Below are positions 5,665 through 13,196 of a stretch of DNA of 13,284 bases, in pieces (the stretch's first letter is position 1; each line of letters starts with the position of its first letter). The DNA lies in the NCBI GenBank assembly GCA_002706585.1, contig PALU01000058.1:1-13284 (forward strand), written 5' to 3'. The notes beneath the pieces are model-generated. The model saw only the letters and a list, made by a program, of their open reading frames with translations. It searched no databases and had not been told where the DNA came from. This DNA is from Rickettsiales bacterium. GTDB lineage: Bacteria > Pseudomonadota > Alphaproteobacteria > TMED127. Made by a program: the position numbers and the translations under genes.

Positions 5665-7007
5665 TGCACATAAACTTTTTACTTGATTCATTTCAAAAAA
5701 ATTCAAATAAAAATGCAATTATCTGGAATGAAAAAGTTTTCAAGTATGAATTTCTGATTCAAAGTTATTATTTCTGGTCCGATGAGCTAAAAAAAAAATC
5801 TATTGAGTCTGGTAATGTTGTAGTAATAGAGGGTGATTTTTCACCTAATGCCATTTCACTTTTATTAGCATTGATAAATAAAAATGCAATTATCGTTCCA
5901 ATAACTGAAACTGTTAAATCAAAGAAAGAAGAATTTATAAAAATATCACAGGCAGAAGTAATTATTGAAATTAATAAAGAAGATAGGACAAAGATTACCC
6001 ATACTAATAATAAATCTGATAATATACTTTATAGTGATTTAAAATCGAGAAATCGTCCTGGCCTTGTTCTATTTAGTTCAGGATCTACTGGAAAAAGTAA
6101 AGGATCGGTTCATGATATTACCTATCTTTTAAACAAATTTAAAATCAAGAGGCATAGTCTTAAAACAATTACATTTTTGCTCTACGACCACATAGGCGGT
6201 TTTAATACATTATTTTACATTTTATCAAATGGAGGAACAGTCGTAACTGTCCAAAGTAGAACTCCTTCAAATGTGTTATCCCTAATAGAAAAATATAAGG
6301 TTGAGTTGCTTCCTACATCACCCACCTTTTTGAATTTAATTCTTCTGCATGAGGAGCATAAAAATTATGATTTAAGCAGTTTAAAGATAATTACCTATGG
6401 CACAGAGCCTATGCCAAAGCATACACTTGAAAGATTAAACCAATTATTTCCAAACATAAAATTTACCCAAACGTATGGTTTATCTGAGGTCGGTATTTTA
6501 CGTTCAAAATCTAAATCTTCAAATTCATTATGGGTTAAAGTAGGTGGAGAAGACTACCAAACTCGAATCGTAGAAAACTTGCTTCAAATCAAATCAAAAT
6601 CTTCAATGCTAGGTTATCTTAATGCACCTAGTCCATTTACCAGCGATGGTTGGTTTAAAACAGGTGATTACGTGCTTCAAGATGGAGAATATATTAAAAT
6701 AATTGGAAGAAACTCAGAAATCATAAATGTTGGAGGTGAAAAGGTTTACCCTCAAGAGGTGGAGGATCTTTTAATTCAACACCCCTTGGTTGAGGAAGCT
6801 TTAGTTTATGGAGAAAAAAATCCGATTATTGGAAATATAGTTTGTGCCAAATTAAAACTGTGTAATGTCTCTGATCCTAATAAAACTCTTAATGATATTA
6901 AAACCTTTTGTTTGAATAATATTGAGAAATTTAAAGTACCAATGAAATTATCCTTTTCAAAAAGTTCACTTTACTCAGAAAGGTTTAAGAAAAAAAGATC
7001 ATTTTAA
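5664..7007 (+). CDS. ANL-superfamily acyl-activating enzyme (AMP-forming acyl-ACP or acyl-CoA ligase)
   Basis: This 447-residue adenylating enzyme shows the family motifs in order: P-loop SSGSTGKSKG (138-147), DH (175-176), YGTEP (245-249), TYGLSE (270-275), WFKTGD with D335, IGRN with R349, and hinge-region GGEKVYP (357-363). It would form an acyl-adenylate and pass the acyl group to a thiol. Co-transcription with an ACP points to loading of that ACP (inference). It is shorter than usual (about 500-550), mostly through a compact N-terminal part. The C-terminal catalytic-lysine motif is unusual: ERFKKKR (440-446) where PxxxxGK is expected, so one of K442-K444 must be the catalytic lysine. Start GTG at 5664, within the TAGTG junction with the reductase gene. 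Substrate unknown. Confidence 0.88.
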   Translation: MHINFLLDSFQKNSNKNAIIWNEKVFKYEFLIQSYYFWSDELKKKSIESGNVVVIEGDFSPNAISLLLALINKNAIIVPITETVKSKKEEFIKISQAEVIIEINKEDRTKITHTNNKSDNILYSDLKSRNRPGLVLFSSGSTGKSKGSVHDITYLLNKFKIKRHSLKTITFLLYDHIGGFNTLFYILSNGGTVVTVQSRTPSNVLSLIEKYKVELLPTSPTFLNLILLHEEHKNYDLSSLKIITYGTEPMPKHTLERLNQLFPNIKFTQTYGLSEVGILRSKSKSSNSLWVKVGGEDYQTRIVENLLQIKSKSSMLGYLNAPSPFTSDGWFKTGDYVLQDGEYIKIIGRNSEIINVGGEKVYPQEVEDLLIQHPLVEEALVYGEKNPIIGNIVCAKLKLCNVSDPNKTLNDIKTFCLNNIEKFKVPMKLSFSKSSLYSERFKKKRSF

Positions 7008-7018
7008 AAAGTAATCTA

Positions 7019-7071
7019 GGATTCTAACTATTGCAGAACTTCGCAAATAAAAAACCCCACGAATGTTTGCG
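7019..7071 (-). repeat. Degenerate punctuation repeat copy 4 with a different stem
   Basis: On the minus strand the loop and right arm (ATTCGTGGGG) and six Ts are kept, and at the far end TAGTTAGAAT resembles the conserved tail. The left arm CCCCAC has become a diverged sequence, and CGCAAA (7042-7047 and, inverted, 7066-7071) forms a new outer 6-bp stem. It lies between the convergent ends of the ANL ligase gene and the exported-protein pair. Confidence 0.55.
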
Positions 7072-7097
7072 CATGTGTAAATATTAAGGTATGACGC

Positions 7098-7592
7098 TCA
7101 ATTGTTTTTGATAACCCAGTTATCATCACCTATAATTAATTTTTCACTGAATTGTGGTATTGCTGACAACACCATACCAAGAGTAACAGAGGGCATTGTT
7201 CCAAGCATTATTGAAATAGCATCTGCTTTTGAAAAAAAAATATAAGCTCCAGCACCACCACCAATTAGTAATGGAATAATATTAAAACGTCGTTCTACAT
7301 ACTTAATAGAATAAATAGAATCAAAGGAAATCTCTTCATAATTAAGATAATTAATTATTCTACCAATGTTAGTGCGATAAGATTTTTTGACCCTAACAGT
7401 TTTTGCTTTATAGTCAACATCAAATAATACATATTTAGTTCCATTTAGATAAAATAATCCAGTTGTATGTAATGATATTAGTGTTCCTTGAGATGGTTTA
7501 ATAATAACTGACTGTCCATCAGTATTAACCAACTTTAGGCTTTTTCCCCAAACCAACCCAATGAATAATAATAATGTAAGGTATTTAGTCAT
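7098..7592 (-). CDS. Exported or membrane protein, second of a tandem paralog pair
   Basis: This 164-residue protein has a signal peptide of about 16 residues (MTKYLTLLLFIGLVWG), a soluble part of about 85 residues with alternating predicted beta strands, then two hydrophobic segments (about 104-120 with a GGGAGAY glycine run, and 126-146) and a short tail ending NWVIKNN. The upstream gene has the same plan: similar leader, beta-rich region ending in a SI-x-x-I-K/H-V element, two glycine-rich hydrophobic segments, and a tail with W-x-I. Family and function are unknown; beta-rich exported proteins of this type are common in FCB-group bacteria. It overlaps the upstream gene by 8 bases, so the two are co-translated. 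A degenerate terminator repeat follows. Confidence 0.75.
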   Translation of the reverse strand: MTKYLTLLLFIGLVWGKSLKLVNTDGQSVIIKPSQGTLISLHTTGLFYLNGTKYVLFDVDYKAKTVRVKKSYRTNIGRIINYLNYEEISFDSIYSIKYVERRFNIIPLLIGGGAGAYIFFSKADAISIMLGTMPSVTLGMVLSAIPQFSEKLIIGDDNWVIKNN

Positions 7593-8274
7593 TTACTATT
7601 TCCCATGCATTTTTTTTGATTAGATACACTTTGGTTCGAGCTCTTTTTGGCAGAATTAGATTTGTTAATCCGCCTAAAACTGCCCCGATGGGTGCAGCTA
7701 TACTTGCGAACACAAATCCATAATGTGCTTCTGGATTTCCAATTGATAATATAGCAATCGGTAATATGACAATTCCAGCTCCAGCTAACACACCATCAGA
7801 AAAACTTCTGGAGACAGTATCTTGAACATGAATTTTAGTAATTGAAGAAATAGGAATTTCTTTTTGTGATAAATCTGTACGAATGCTTAGATAGTCTTTA
7901 GTCATACTTTCAAAAACACCTTTAATATCGTTGTTGATAATTAACCTTTGTCCTGAATCAAATTCTAAAATTTTCTTACCTTTTTTAAGTACCAATGTTG
8001 AGGTTTTATCAATTTCTTTAGTGATTGTTTTGTTGGTTTTTTTTACATCTTTAAAATTGAGCACTTCTCCATTTTTTAATTCAACCCTATCTAATTGGTA
8101 AGTGAAAACATTTTGATAGTCTGGAGAATCTTTGGGTTTAAAATATATCATATTGTTTTGAATCTTCAAAAATTCTCCATAATACTGGAGTCCATTTTTA
8201 AATATTAATAAATCAGAATTATTTTCTCCAAAAGCCAACCCAATGAAGAGCAATAATGATAAATATCTACGCAT
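7585..8274 (-). CDS. Exported or membrane protein, first of a tandem paralog pair
   Basis: This protein is 229 residues from the ATG at 8274, which I prefer to the TTG two codons upstream because it gives a clean signal peptide (MRRYLSLLLFIGLAFG, likely cut before E17). The soluble part holds two beta-rich segments, about residues 21-72 (LLIFKNG ... VELKNGEVL) and 100-150 (ILEFDSGQRLIINN ... ISSITKIHVQ). Two glycine/alanine-rich hydrophobic helices follow at about 160-178 and 185-208, then a basic turn (PKRARTK) and a tail NAWEIVND. Function unknown. The start codon lies only 3 bp after the conserved TAGATTTG end of a punctuation repeat, leaving no room for a normal ribosome binding site. It is co-translated with the paralog downstream. 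Confidence 0.78.
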   Translation of the reverse strand: MRRYLSLLLFIGLAFGENNSDLLIFKNGLQYYGEFLKIQNNMIYFKPKDSPDYQNVFTYQLDRVELKNGEVLNFKDVKKTNKTITKEIDKTSTLVLKKGKKILEFDSGQRLIINNDIKGVFESMTKDYLSIRTDLSQKEIPISSITKIHVQDTVSRSFSDGVLAGAGIVILPIAILSIGNPEAHYGFVFASIAAPIGAVLGGLTNLILPKRARTKVYLIKKNAWEIVND

Positions 8275-8276
8275 AT

Positions 8277-8330
8277 CCAAATCTACCCATCATCCCACAA
8301 ACAAAAAACCCCACGAATGTAGAGTTCGAT
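8277..8330 (-). repeat. Punctuation repeat copy 5
   Basis: On the minus strand the left arm is CTCTAC (8320-8325) against GTGGGG (8310-8315). Both changes from CCCCAC give G-U wobble pairs in RNA, so the terminator stem survives. Six Ts follow, then a tail ending GGTAGATTTGG. It ends the acidic gene at 8347 and abuts the start of the exported-protein pair. Confidence 0.8.
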
Positions 8331-8346
8331 GGTTCATATTTATAAT

Positions 8347-8865
8347 TTAATCTGATTCAAAAGTAAACTGCTTTTCATCTACAAAAATTGATATTTCTGT
8401 TATTTCTGATTCATCAAATTCCTCTTCTTGATCCATTATTTCGAAAGACCATCCATTACCCTCTAGTTTTAGCACGTCAATTCCTCCATCTTCATTTAAT
8501 AATTTTTCAGGAATCTCATCATCATCCATTGAACAAAGTTCTAGATCATAATTATCATATTCAAAACTGTCTGTATTTAAAAATTCTGACTCATCAACCA
8601 AACCTTCGACAAATAAACTATAGTCATCATTTTCTATACTATAATTAATAATATCTCTTAATTCTTCGTTCGTTGAATCAACTTTACGAGTATGTGAGTA
8701 ATATTCAAAATTTCGGTTATAAGTAATGTAATCGTCTCCTTTTTCATACTTCACTGACTCAACACCAGCCACTGTACCGTCATAAAATATTTCTATGCTA
8801 TTTTCATTACCTTTTTTAAGCGGCTCTAGTAATTCATTTAATTGTGATTTTTGTTCTTCAGTCAT
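8347..8865 (-). CDS. Uncharacterised highly acidic 172-aa protein
   Basis: I do not recognise the family. The protein is very rich in Asp and Glu, especially in residues 100-165 (for example SMDDDEIPEKLLNEDGG and DQEEEFDESE), with predicted beta strands around NSIEIFYDGTV (22-32), SVKYEKGDDYITYNRN (37-52) and ITEISIFVDEKQFTFE near the end. There is no signal peptide or membrane segment and one cysteine. Strong acidity with aromatic beta strands would suit a nucleic-acid mimic or an immunity-type protein, but nothing in the sequence proves either. The ATG at 8865 has a good ribosome binding site (AGAGGAA) and lies 24 bp after a repeat copy; another repeat ends it. It is thus a self-contained cassette. 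Confidence 0.72.
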   Translation of the reverse strand: MTEEQKSQLNELLEPLKKGNENSIEIFYDGTVAGVESVKYEKGDDYITYNRNFEYYSHTRKVDSTNEELRDIINYSIENDDYSLFVEGLVDESEFLNTDSFEYDNYDLELCSMDDDEIPEKLLNEDGGIDVLKLEGNGWSFEIMDQEEEFDESEITEISIFVDEKQFTFESD

Positions 8866-8889
8866 AGTCTATTCCTCTTCTAATAATTT

Positions 8890-9037
8890 CCAAACCTACC
8901 TATCATCCCACAAACAAAAAACTTCAGACTTTATTTTCAAATACTTTATGGGGAATAATGATTAATATAAACAAAAAAACCCCACGAATGTGGGGCTTGA
9001 TTAATCTAATGATGCCTTAAAATCATTAAAGATTGAA
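8890..9037 (-). repeat. Split punctuation repeat copy 6 with extended 3' flank
   Basis: The element is in two parts. The hairpin and T tract lie at 8971-8995 and end the gene at 9026. The conserved tail, with its own run of six Ts, lies at 8890-8922 just before the acidic gene. Between them, 8923-8968 is about 45 bp of AT-rich sequence unrelated to other copies. The 8994-9037 side is nearly identical (about 40 of 44 bases by eye) to 13241-13284 at the right edge. Confidence 0.75.
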
Positions 9038-10783
9038 ATTATATTTTTCTATTAAATATTGCCTGCAAGCTTTTTTATCATTTAAATCAATTCCTTTATT
9101 ACTCATATCACTTTTAATTTTCTCGAAGTTTATCCATTTTAAACCTTCCGATGTATTAGCAAATAAATAAGCACATTTATTCATTGAAGGCCTTGATCCA
9201 TTTGAGCCTAATTCACCATAAATCTCTATTGATTCTCCAGAGGTTTTATAGTTGTATAAATAATGAGAGATTACACCTTGCTTTGATTTTTCATAAAATA
9301 CTGGTTTTAGAGCTTGAGGGTTGAATTTTTTTTCTATTTCAAAAGCTTCATAATTCCAATAGCCTTTTTCAAAACAATAGGCATAATGAAAAAATTCGGT
9401 TTCATTTTCAATTTTATCACCATCTTCATATCCAGGTTGATCAGTATAGTATGAATCTAAATCAAGAGTTTTTTCAATTAAATTATTATCAGGCAAATGT
9501 TCACATGGATCATCCAGATCATTTAAATTATACTCATCCTTTTTATAAGTAGGAACAGATACAAGGTTATTTACAATGGTTGTTGCCCCATAATAATGAA
9601 ATATATCGTTATTATAAAAAATATCCTCTTCAAGCATATAATCTTCATAGTCATCGGTTTTTTGCAAAAGATCTACTACCTCATCCAAGGTCAGACTACC
9701 ACCACATTCTTCTACTATAAAGTAACGAGGTCGAGAATGAGAGGAATAAATTTTAATTTGTGAACTCATATTTTCTGCTATTTTAGCATTATTTTCTGCT
9801 ATTTTCACATCTAAAGCATATAGGTACCAATCAGTACTTCCAAAATAAACCACACCTTCATATACAGTAGGAGATTCTATCTCAATACAATCCCCAGTTT
9901 TAAACTTCCATTTCTCTTCACCGGTTTTCACATCTAAGGCATACAGATGATAATCAAAGCTTCCAAAATAAACCAAACCTTCACATACAATAGGAGATGA
10001 ACCAATACAATCCCCAGTTTTAAACTTCCATTTTTCTTCACCGGTTTTCACATCTAAAGCATATAGATAGCAATCATTACTTCCAAAATAAACCAAACCT
10101 TCATATACAATAGGAGCTACATGAATACAATCCCCAGTTTTAAACTTCCATTTCTCTTCACCGGTTTTCACATCTAAAGCATATAGATAGTAATCATCAC
10201 TTCCAATATAAACCAAACCTTCAGATATAGTGGGAGATGAACCAATAATACAATCTCCAGTTTTAAACTTCCATTTCTCTTCACCAGTTTTCACATCTAA
10301 AGCATATAGATAGTAATCAGCACTTCCAAAATAAACCAAATCTTCAGATATAGTGGGAGATGAAAGAATACAATTCCCAGTTTTAAACTTCCATTTCTCT
10401 TCACCGGTTTTCACATCTAAGGCATACAGATGATAATCATTACTTCCAAAATAAACCAAACCTTCATATACAATAGGAGATGCTATCTGAATACAATCCC
10501 CAGTTTTAAACTTCCATTTTTCTTCACCGGTTTTCACATCTAAGGCATATAGATGACAATCATTACTTCCAAAATAAACCACACCTTTATATAAAATAGG
10601 AGATGAATTAACACCATCTTCAGTCATAAATTTCCATTTTTCTTCACCAGTTTTAATATCTACCGCATATAGATGCTTATCATCACTACCAAAATAAACC
10701 ACACCTTCATATATAGTGGGAGATGAATTAATAGAACCTTCAGTTTCAAACTTCCATTTTAGTGATGATTTTTGTTCATTCAT
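9026..10783 (-). CDS. PQQ-like eight-bladed propeller fused to an unknown C-terminal domain
   Basis: The first 327 of 585 residues are eight blades of 40-41 residues, beginning at W10, 50, 90, 131, 171, 212, 252 and 292. Each reads WKFKTGDCI-x-SSP-x-VYEGLVYFGS-x-D-x-x-LYALDVKTGEEK with very few changes; the N-terminal WKF closes the ring. Residues 328-338 are a linker with a duplicated KIAEN. Residues 339-585 form an unrelated domain starting at an internal Met (ATG at 9769), rich in Asp, Glu and Tyr, which I do not recognise. It ends with FEKIKSDMSNKGIDLNDK and a basic helix. No signal peptide, so cytoplasmic. The repeated GDCI gives seven blades a cysteine at one position (GNCI in one). GAAGGA lies before the ATG at 10783. 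I infer a ligand- or protein-binding propeller presenting or sensing through the C-terminal domain. Confidence 0.82.
   Translation of the reverse strand: MNEQKSSLKWKFETEGSINSSPTIYEGVVYFGSDDKHLYAVDIKTGEEKWKFMTEDGVNSSPILYKGVVYFGSNDCHLYALDVKTGEEKWKFKTGDCIQIASPIVYEGLVYFGSNDYHLYALDVKTGEEKWKFKTGNCILSSPTISEDLVYFGSADYYLYALDVKTGEEKWKFKTGDCIIGSSPTISEGLVYIGSDDYYLYALDVKTGEEKWKFKTGDCIHVAPIVYEGLVYFGSNDCYLYALDVKTGEEKWKFKTGDCIGSSPIVCEGLVYFGSFDYHLYALDVKTGEEKWKFKTGDCIEIESPTVYEGVVYFGSTDWYLYALDVKIAENNAKIAENMSSQIKIYSSHSRPRYFIVEECGGSLTLDEVVDLLQKTDDYEDYMLEEDIFYNNDIFHYYGATTIVNNLVSVPTYKKDEYNLNDLDDPCEHLPDNNLIEKTLDLDSYYTDQPGYEDGDKIENETEFFHYAYCFEKGYWNYEAFEIEKKFNPQALKPVFYEKSKQGVISHYLYNYKTSGESIEIYGELGSNGSRPSMNKCAYLFANTSEGLKWINFEKIKSDMSNKGIDLNDKKACRQYLIEKYNFNL
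9770..9805. repeat. 21-bp tandem duplication in the linker of the fused propeller gene
   Basis: ATTTTCTGCTATTTT occurs at 9770-9784 and again at 9791-9805, a 21-base period that encodes the doubled KIAENNA/KIAEN linker. It sits exactly at the junction between the propeller and the C-terminal domain, directly before the internal ATG at 9769. Confidence 0.7.
9802..10756. repeat. Eight in-frame tandem repeats of 120-123 bp (propeller blades)
   Basis: The blades are nearly identical at the DNA level. The stretch covering AAACTTCCATTTCTCTTCAC and CATCTAAAGCATATAGAT on the plus strand recurs in most copies with one to three changes. Copies 3-8 are closest; the two N-terminal copies are more diverged. 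This points to recent expansion or ongoing gene conversion, and the copy number may vary between strains. Confidence 0.85.
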
Positions 10784-10808
10784 TTTTTATATCCTTCAAA
10801 ATATCACT

Positions 10809-10860
10809 AAATCTAACCATCATTCCACAAACAAAAAACCCCACGAATGTGGGGCTGGAT
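10809..10860 (-). repeat. Punctuation repeat copy 7
   Basis: This copy is intact, with stem 10839-10844 and 10849-10854, six Ts and a tail TTAGATTTAG ending 25 bp before the ATG of the fused propeller gene. It lies about 150 bp after the end of the receptor gene. That gap is AT-rich with no gene visible. Confidence 0.85.
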
Positions 10861-11008
10861 GTAATCTATTTATTAAATCTTTAATATATTAACTAATCAA
10901 AAAGTTTATCTATCTCTACTCTTTTTTTAATTATTTTTCGAACACAGAATTTAATTTATTCAAAATAATTTAACACCGTTACTAAATAAAATGTTCTGTA
11001 GATATGGC

Positions 11009-13081
11009 TTATTTTTTAGATCCACCAAATATAATTTTTGGCTTAAAAGATTTTAATTTATTATAAATATAATAGATTGATGCACTAGAAAAACACAAAA
11101 GGAATCGCCTAACATAACCTAAACCTTGTGTGTAGAATTCTGGAAAAAACCATAACGAGAAAATTGCCAAAAATGAAATCCCTACAAAGACATAAAAGAG
11201 CAAAAAAATCAAGTCGATTATTGTAAGCTTTAAGGGATTGGGTTTTTCTGTAGAAAAATACAATGCGATTGCTGAAAGAAAAGAAGTAGTGATTGAGGCA
11301 ATAATGGTTTCCAATTCTTCCATTGGTAGATACATTGCATAAATTGTTAGACTTGCTAAAAAAGAAAGAGGGACTAAAATCTTAATAATTGTGAAAGAAC
11401 TAGGCCTTTCCATAATTATTGCAATTCTATTCTGCTCAGAAACTATTTTATATCTATCCTCAAAAACAGGTCTGTAGTCTTCTTTTTTTCTTATAATTCC
11501 TGATCTAAATCCTAAAATATTCCATCCATTTGAAATAAAATTTCTATTCAAGTCTTCAACCATTATCGGTTGTAATATCCCAAACTTTTCAACATTAGTC
11601 AGTGAATAGGATATAAAAATAACTTGCTTATCAAATGGATAATTTTCAGCACGAGGAAAAAATGTAAATGTAGCAGATACCCTGTATCTAAAATAGAAAT
11701 AACCATTTCGGTGTTCTTTTTTAATTAATTGTTTATATTCAAACTTTTCATCCAATACATTATCAAATAATAATATATTAATACCTTCCGAAAACGGAGT
11801 TGTAATTTCAAAATAAAAATCTGCATCAAAGGTACCTTCACTAATTAAGATATTATCTATTTTAAGAATATCAAAATAGGGGTAATTCACTCTTGCAACT
11901 TTTTGAGTATCTGAAATTATTTGCAATTGTCTTTCGTGTAAGGAAACTTTAAGAACTTTTGATGCAGATGACTTAACCTCTACTAGATAATTTGAAACCC
12001 AAGGTTTTCTATTATTTTTAAAATAATAAATTTCTCCCATACCAAGAAATAGGTCTTCTTTACCATCCAGCATAGATAATCTTCTTACTGTTTCGCTAAG
12101 AAATTTTTTATTCGAAACAAAAGAAAAATTTTCATTTTCATATAAATATGCTATTAGCAATACTTTGTCTAGTATCAATTGAAAATACCAATTTAAGTAC
12201 TGTTTGATATTGTTTGGGATATTCGGGTTTACTGATAAAATTTTATCCTGCAACTGAAGTTTTTCGACTAAATCATCCCCGACATAATTGAAAATTTTAA
12301 AATTAAGAACTTCTTTTACCTCATTAAAACAATCAGTTAATAACCTTATATCTATTCCTACCCCGCATAATTCTCCAGATGATTTTGTTTGAATAAAGGT
12401 TTTAATAAAATCCGAGCGATTTTTCAATGTTGCTTTTGAACTAAATGAATTTTTATCAAGAAAGAGAACTTGATTTTTTTCAAGGCTGGAAATGATTTTT
12501 TTCAAATTCTGAAAATTATTTTTTTTCCAATTATTAATAATCTTATAAGGAACAGAAGAATATTCTGACTCAATTTTAAATTTTTCTGCAACCTTATCAT
12601 TTTCAGTTACAGTACCATCACAACAATGTATTCTAAGTATCTCCTTATTCTTGAATATTGTTTTTAATTGTCTAATGTTTGTTAGAAGATTGTTAGATAT
12701 AGGCGTATGAAAAAAATTTTTATGATTTAGATCTTTGATACCTTTCATATCAAAACTATCAAAGTATATGGCATTGTCAAAATATTTCGACCAATCTTCA
12801 CATTTAAAATAATTTGGTGTCTGGCATACTATATTAATATTATTCTTCTTTATAAAATCATTATAATGATCTTTATTTGCTGTTTTATTGTTTACAATAT
12901 CATAGTGTATTCTAAACTTCAGACTAGAATCCCTTAATGAATTATTAATTTCCTTTTCTAGGTTATCAATTAGGACTTTAATGCTCTTCGAGATAAGACT
13001 CTGTTGTCCTTTTGACAAATCTAAAATCTGATAATAGGTGTAAAAATTAATTATTTGATCTTTCTTTTTGATAGTATTCAT
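11009..13081 (-). CDS. Chimeric receptor: periplasmic-binding-protein-like domain fused to a pentameric ligand-gated ion channel
   Basis: Numbering is from the GTG at 13087 (692 residues). Residues ~15-380 resemble a type-1 substrate-binding protein (LIVBP-like): an opening strand with LSKGQQSLISKSIK, and a late LFLGMGEIYYFKNNRKPW like the FxGxxGxxxFdxnG segment. Residues ~395-560 are the beta-sandwich of a pentameric ligand-gated channel, with pro-loop YPFDKQ at 483-488 and GWNILGF (521-527), aligning with GLIC from memory. M1 is ~563-588, M2 ~590-612 with E590/E591/E593 at its cytoplasmic end, M3 ~620-648 and M4 ~657-678. It should form a homopentamer in the inner membrane, opened by a small ligand; the acidic ring suggests cations. 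I prefer ATG 13081, spaced from AGAG. An in-frame TAA precedes both starts and no signal peptide is visible, odd for a protein whose N-terminal half must be periplasmic. Monocistronic. Confidence 0.85.
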   Translation of the reverse strand: MNTIKKKDQIINFYTYYQILDLSKGQQSLISKSIKVLIDNLEKEINNSLRDSSLKFRIHYDIVNNKTANKDHYNDFIKKNNINIVCQTPNYFKCEDWSKYFDNAIYFDSFDMKGIKDLNHKNFFHTPISNNLLTNIRQLKTIFKNKEILRIHCCDGTVTENDKVAEKFKIESEYSSVPYKIINNWKKNNFQNLKKIISSLEKNQVLFLDKNSFSSKATLKNRSDFIKTFIQTKSSGELCGVGIDIRLLTDCFNEVKEVLNFKIFNYVGDDLVEKLQLQDKILSVNPNIPNNIKQYLNWYFQLILDKVLLIAYLYENENFSFVSNKKFLSETVRRLSMLDGKEDLFLGMGEIYYFKNNRKPWVSNYLVEVKSSASKVLKVSLHERQLQIISDTQKVARVNYPYFDILKIDNILISEGTFDADFYFEITTPFSEGINILLFDNVLDEKFEYKQLIKKEHRNGYFYFRYRVSATFTFFPRAENYPFDKQVIFISYSLTNVEKFGILQPIMVEDLNRNFISNGWNILGFRSGIIRKKEDYRPVFEDRYKIVSEQNRIAIIMERPSSFTIIKILVPLSFLASLTIYAMYLPMEELETIIASITTSFLSAIALYFSTEKPNPLKLTIIDLIFLLFYVFVGISFLAIFSLWFFPEFYTQGLGYVRRFLLCFSSASIYYIYNKLKSFKPKIIFGGSKK

Positions 13082-13196
13082 AATCACTCTAGAATATTAA
13101 TATATTACAACTTTTAAAAATGGTTATAATATTTCAAAGCTTTTAAATATTTTTGATATTGATTCTTTCCTATTAACATATAAATATTATATGAAT

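Noticed and set aside
8388..8648. Plus-strand ORF rich in His and Leu
   Set aside because: The composition is the antisense of the Asp/Glu-rich gene at 8347-8865.
13114..13179. 21-codon minus-strand ORF upstream of the receptor gene as a lost leader peptide
   Set aside because: It is basic and tyrosine-rich, not hydrophobic, lacks a ribosome binding site and ends in a stop before the receptor start.
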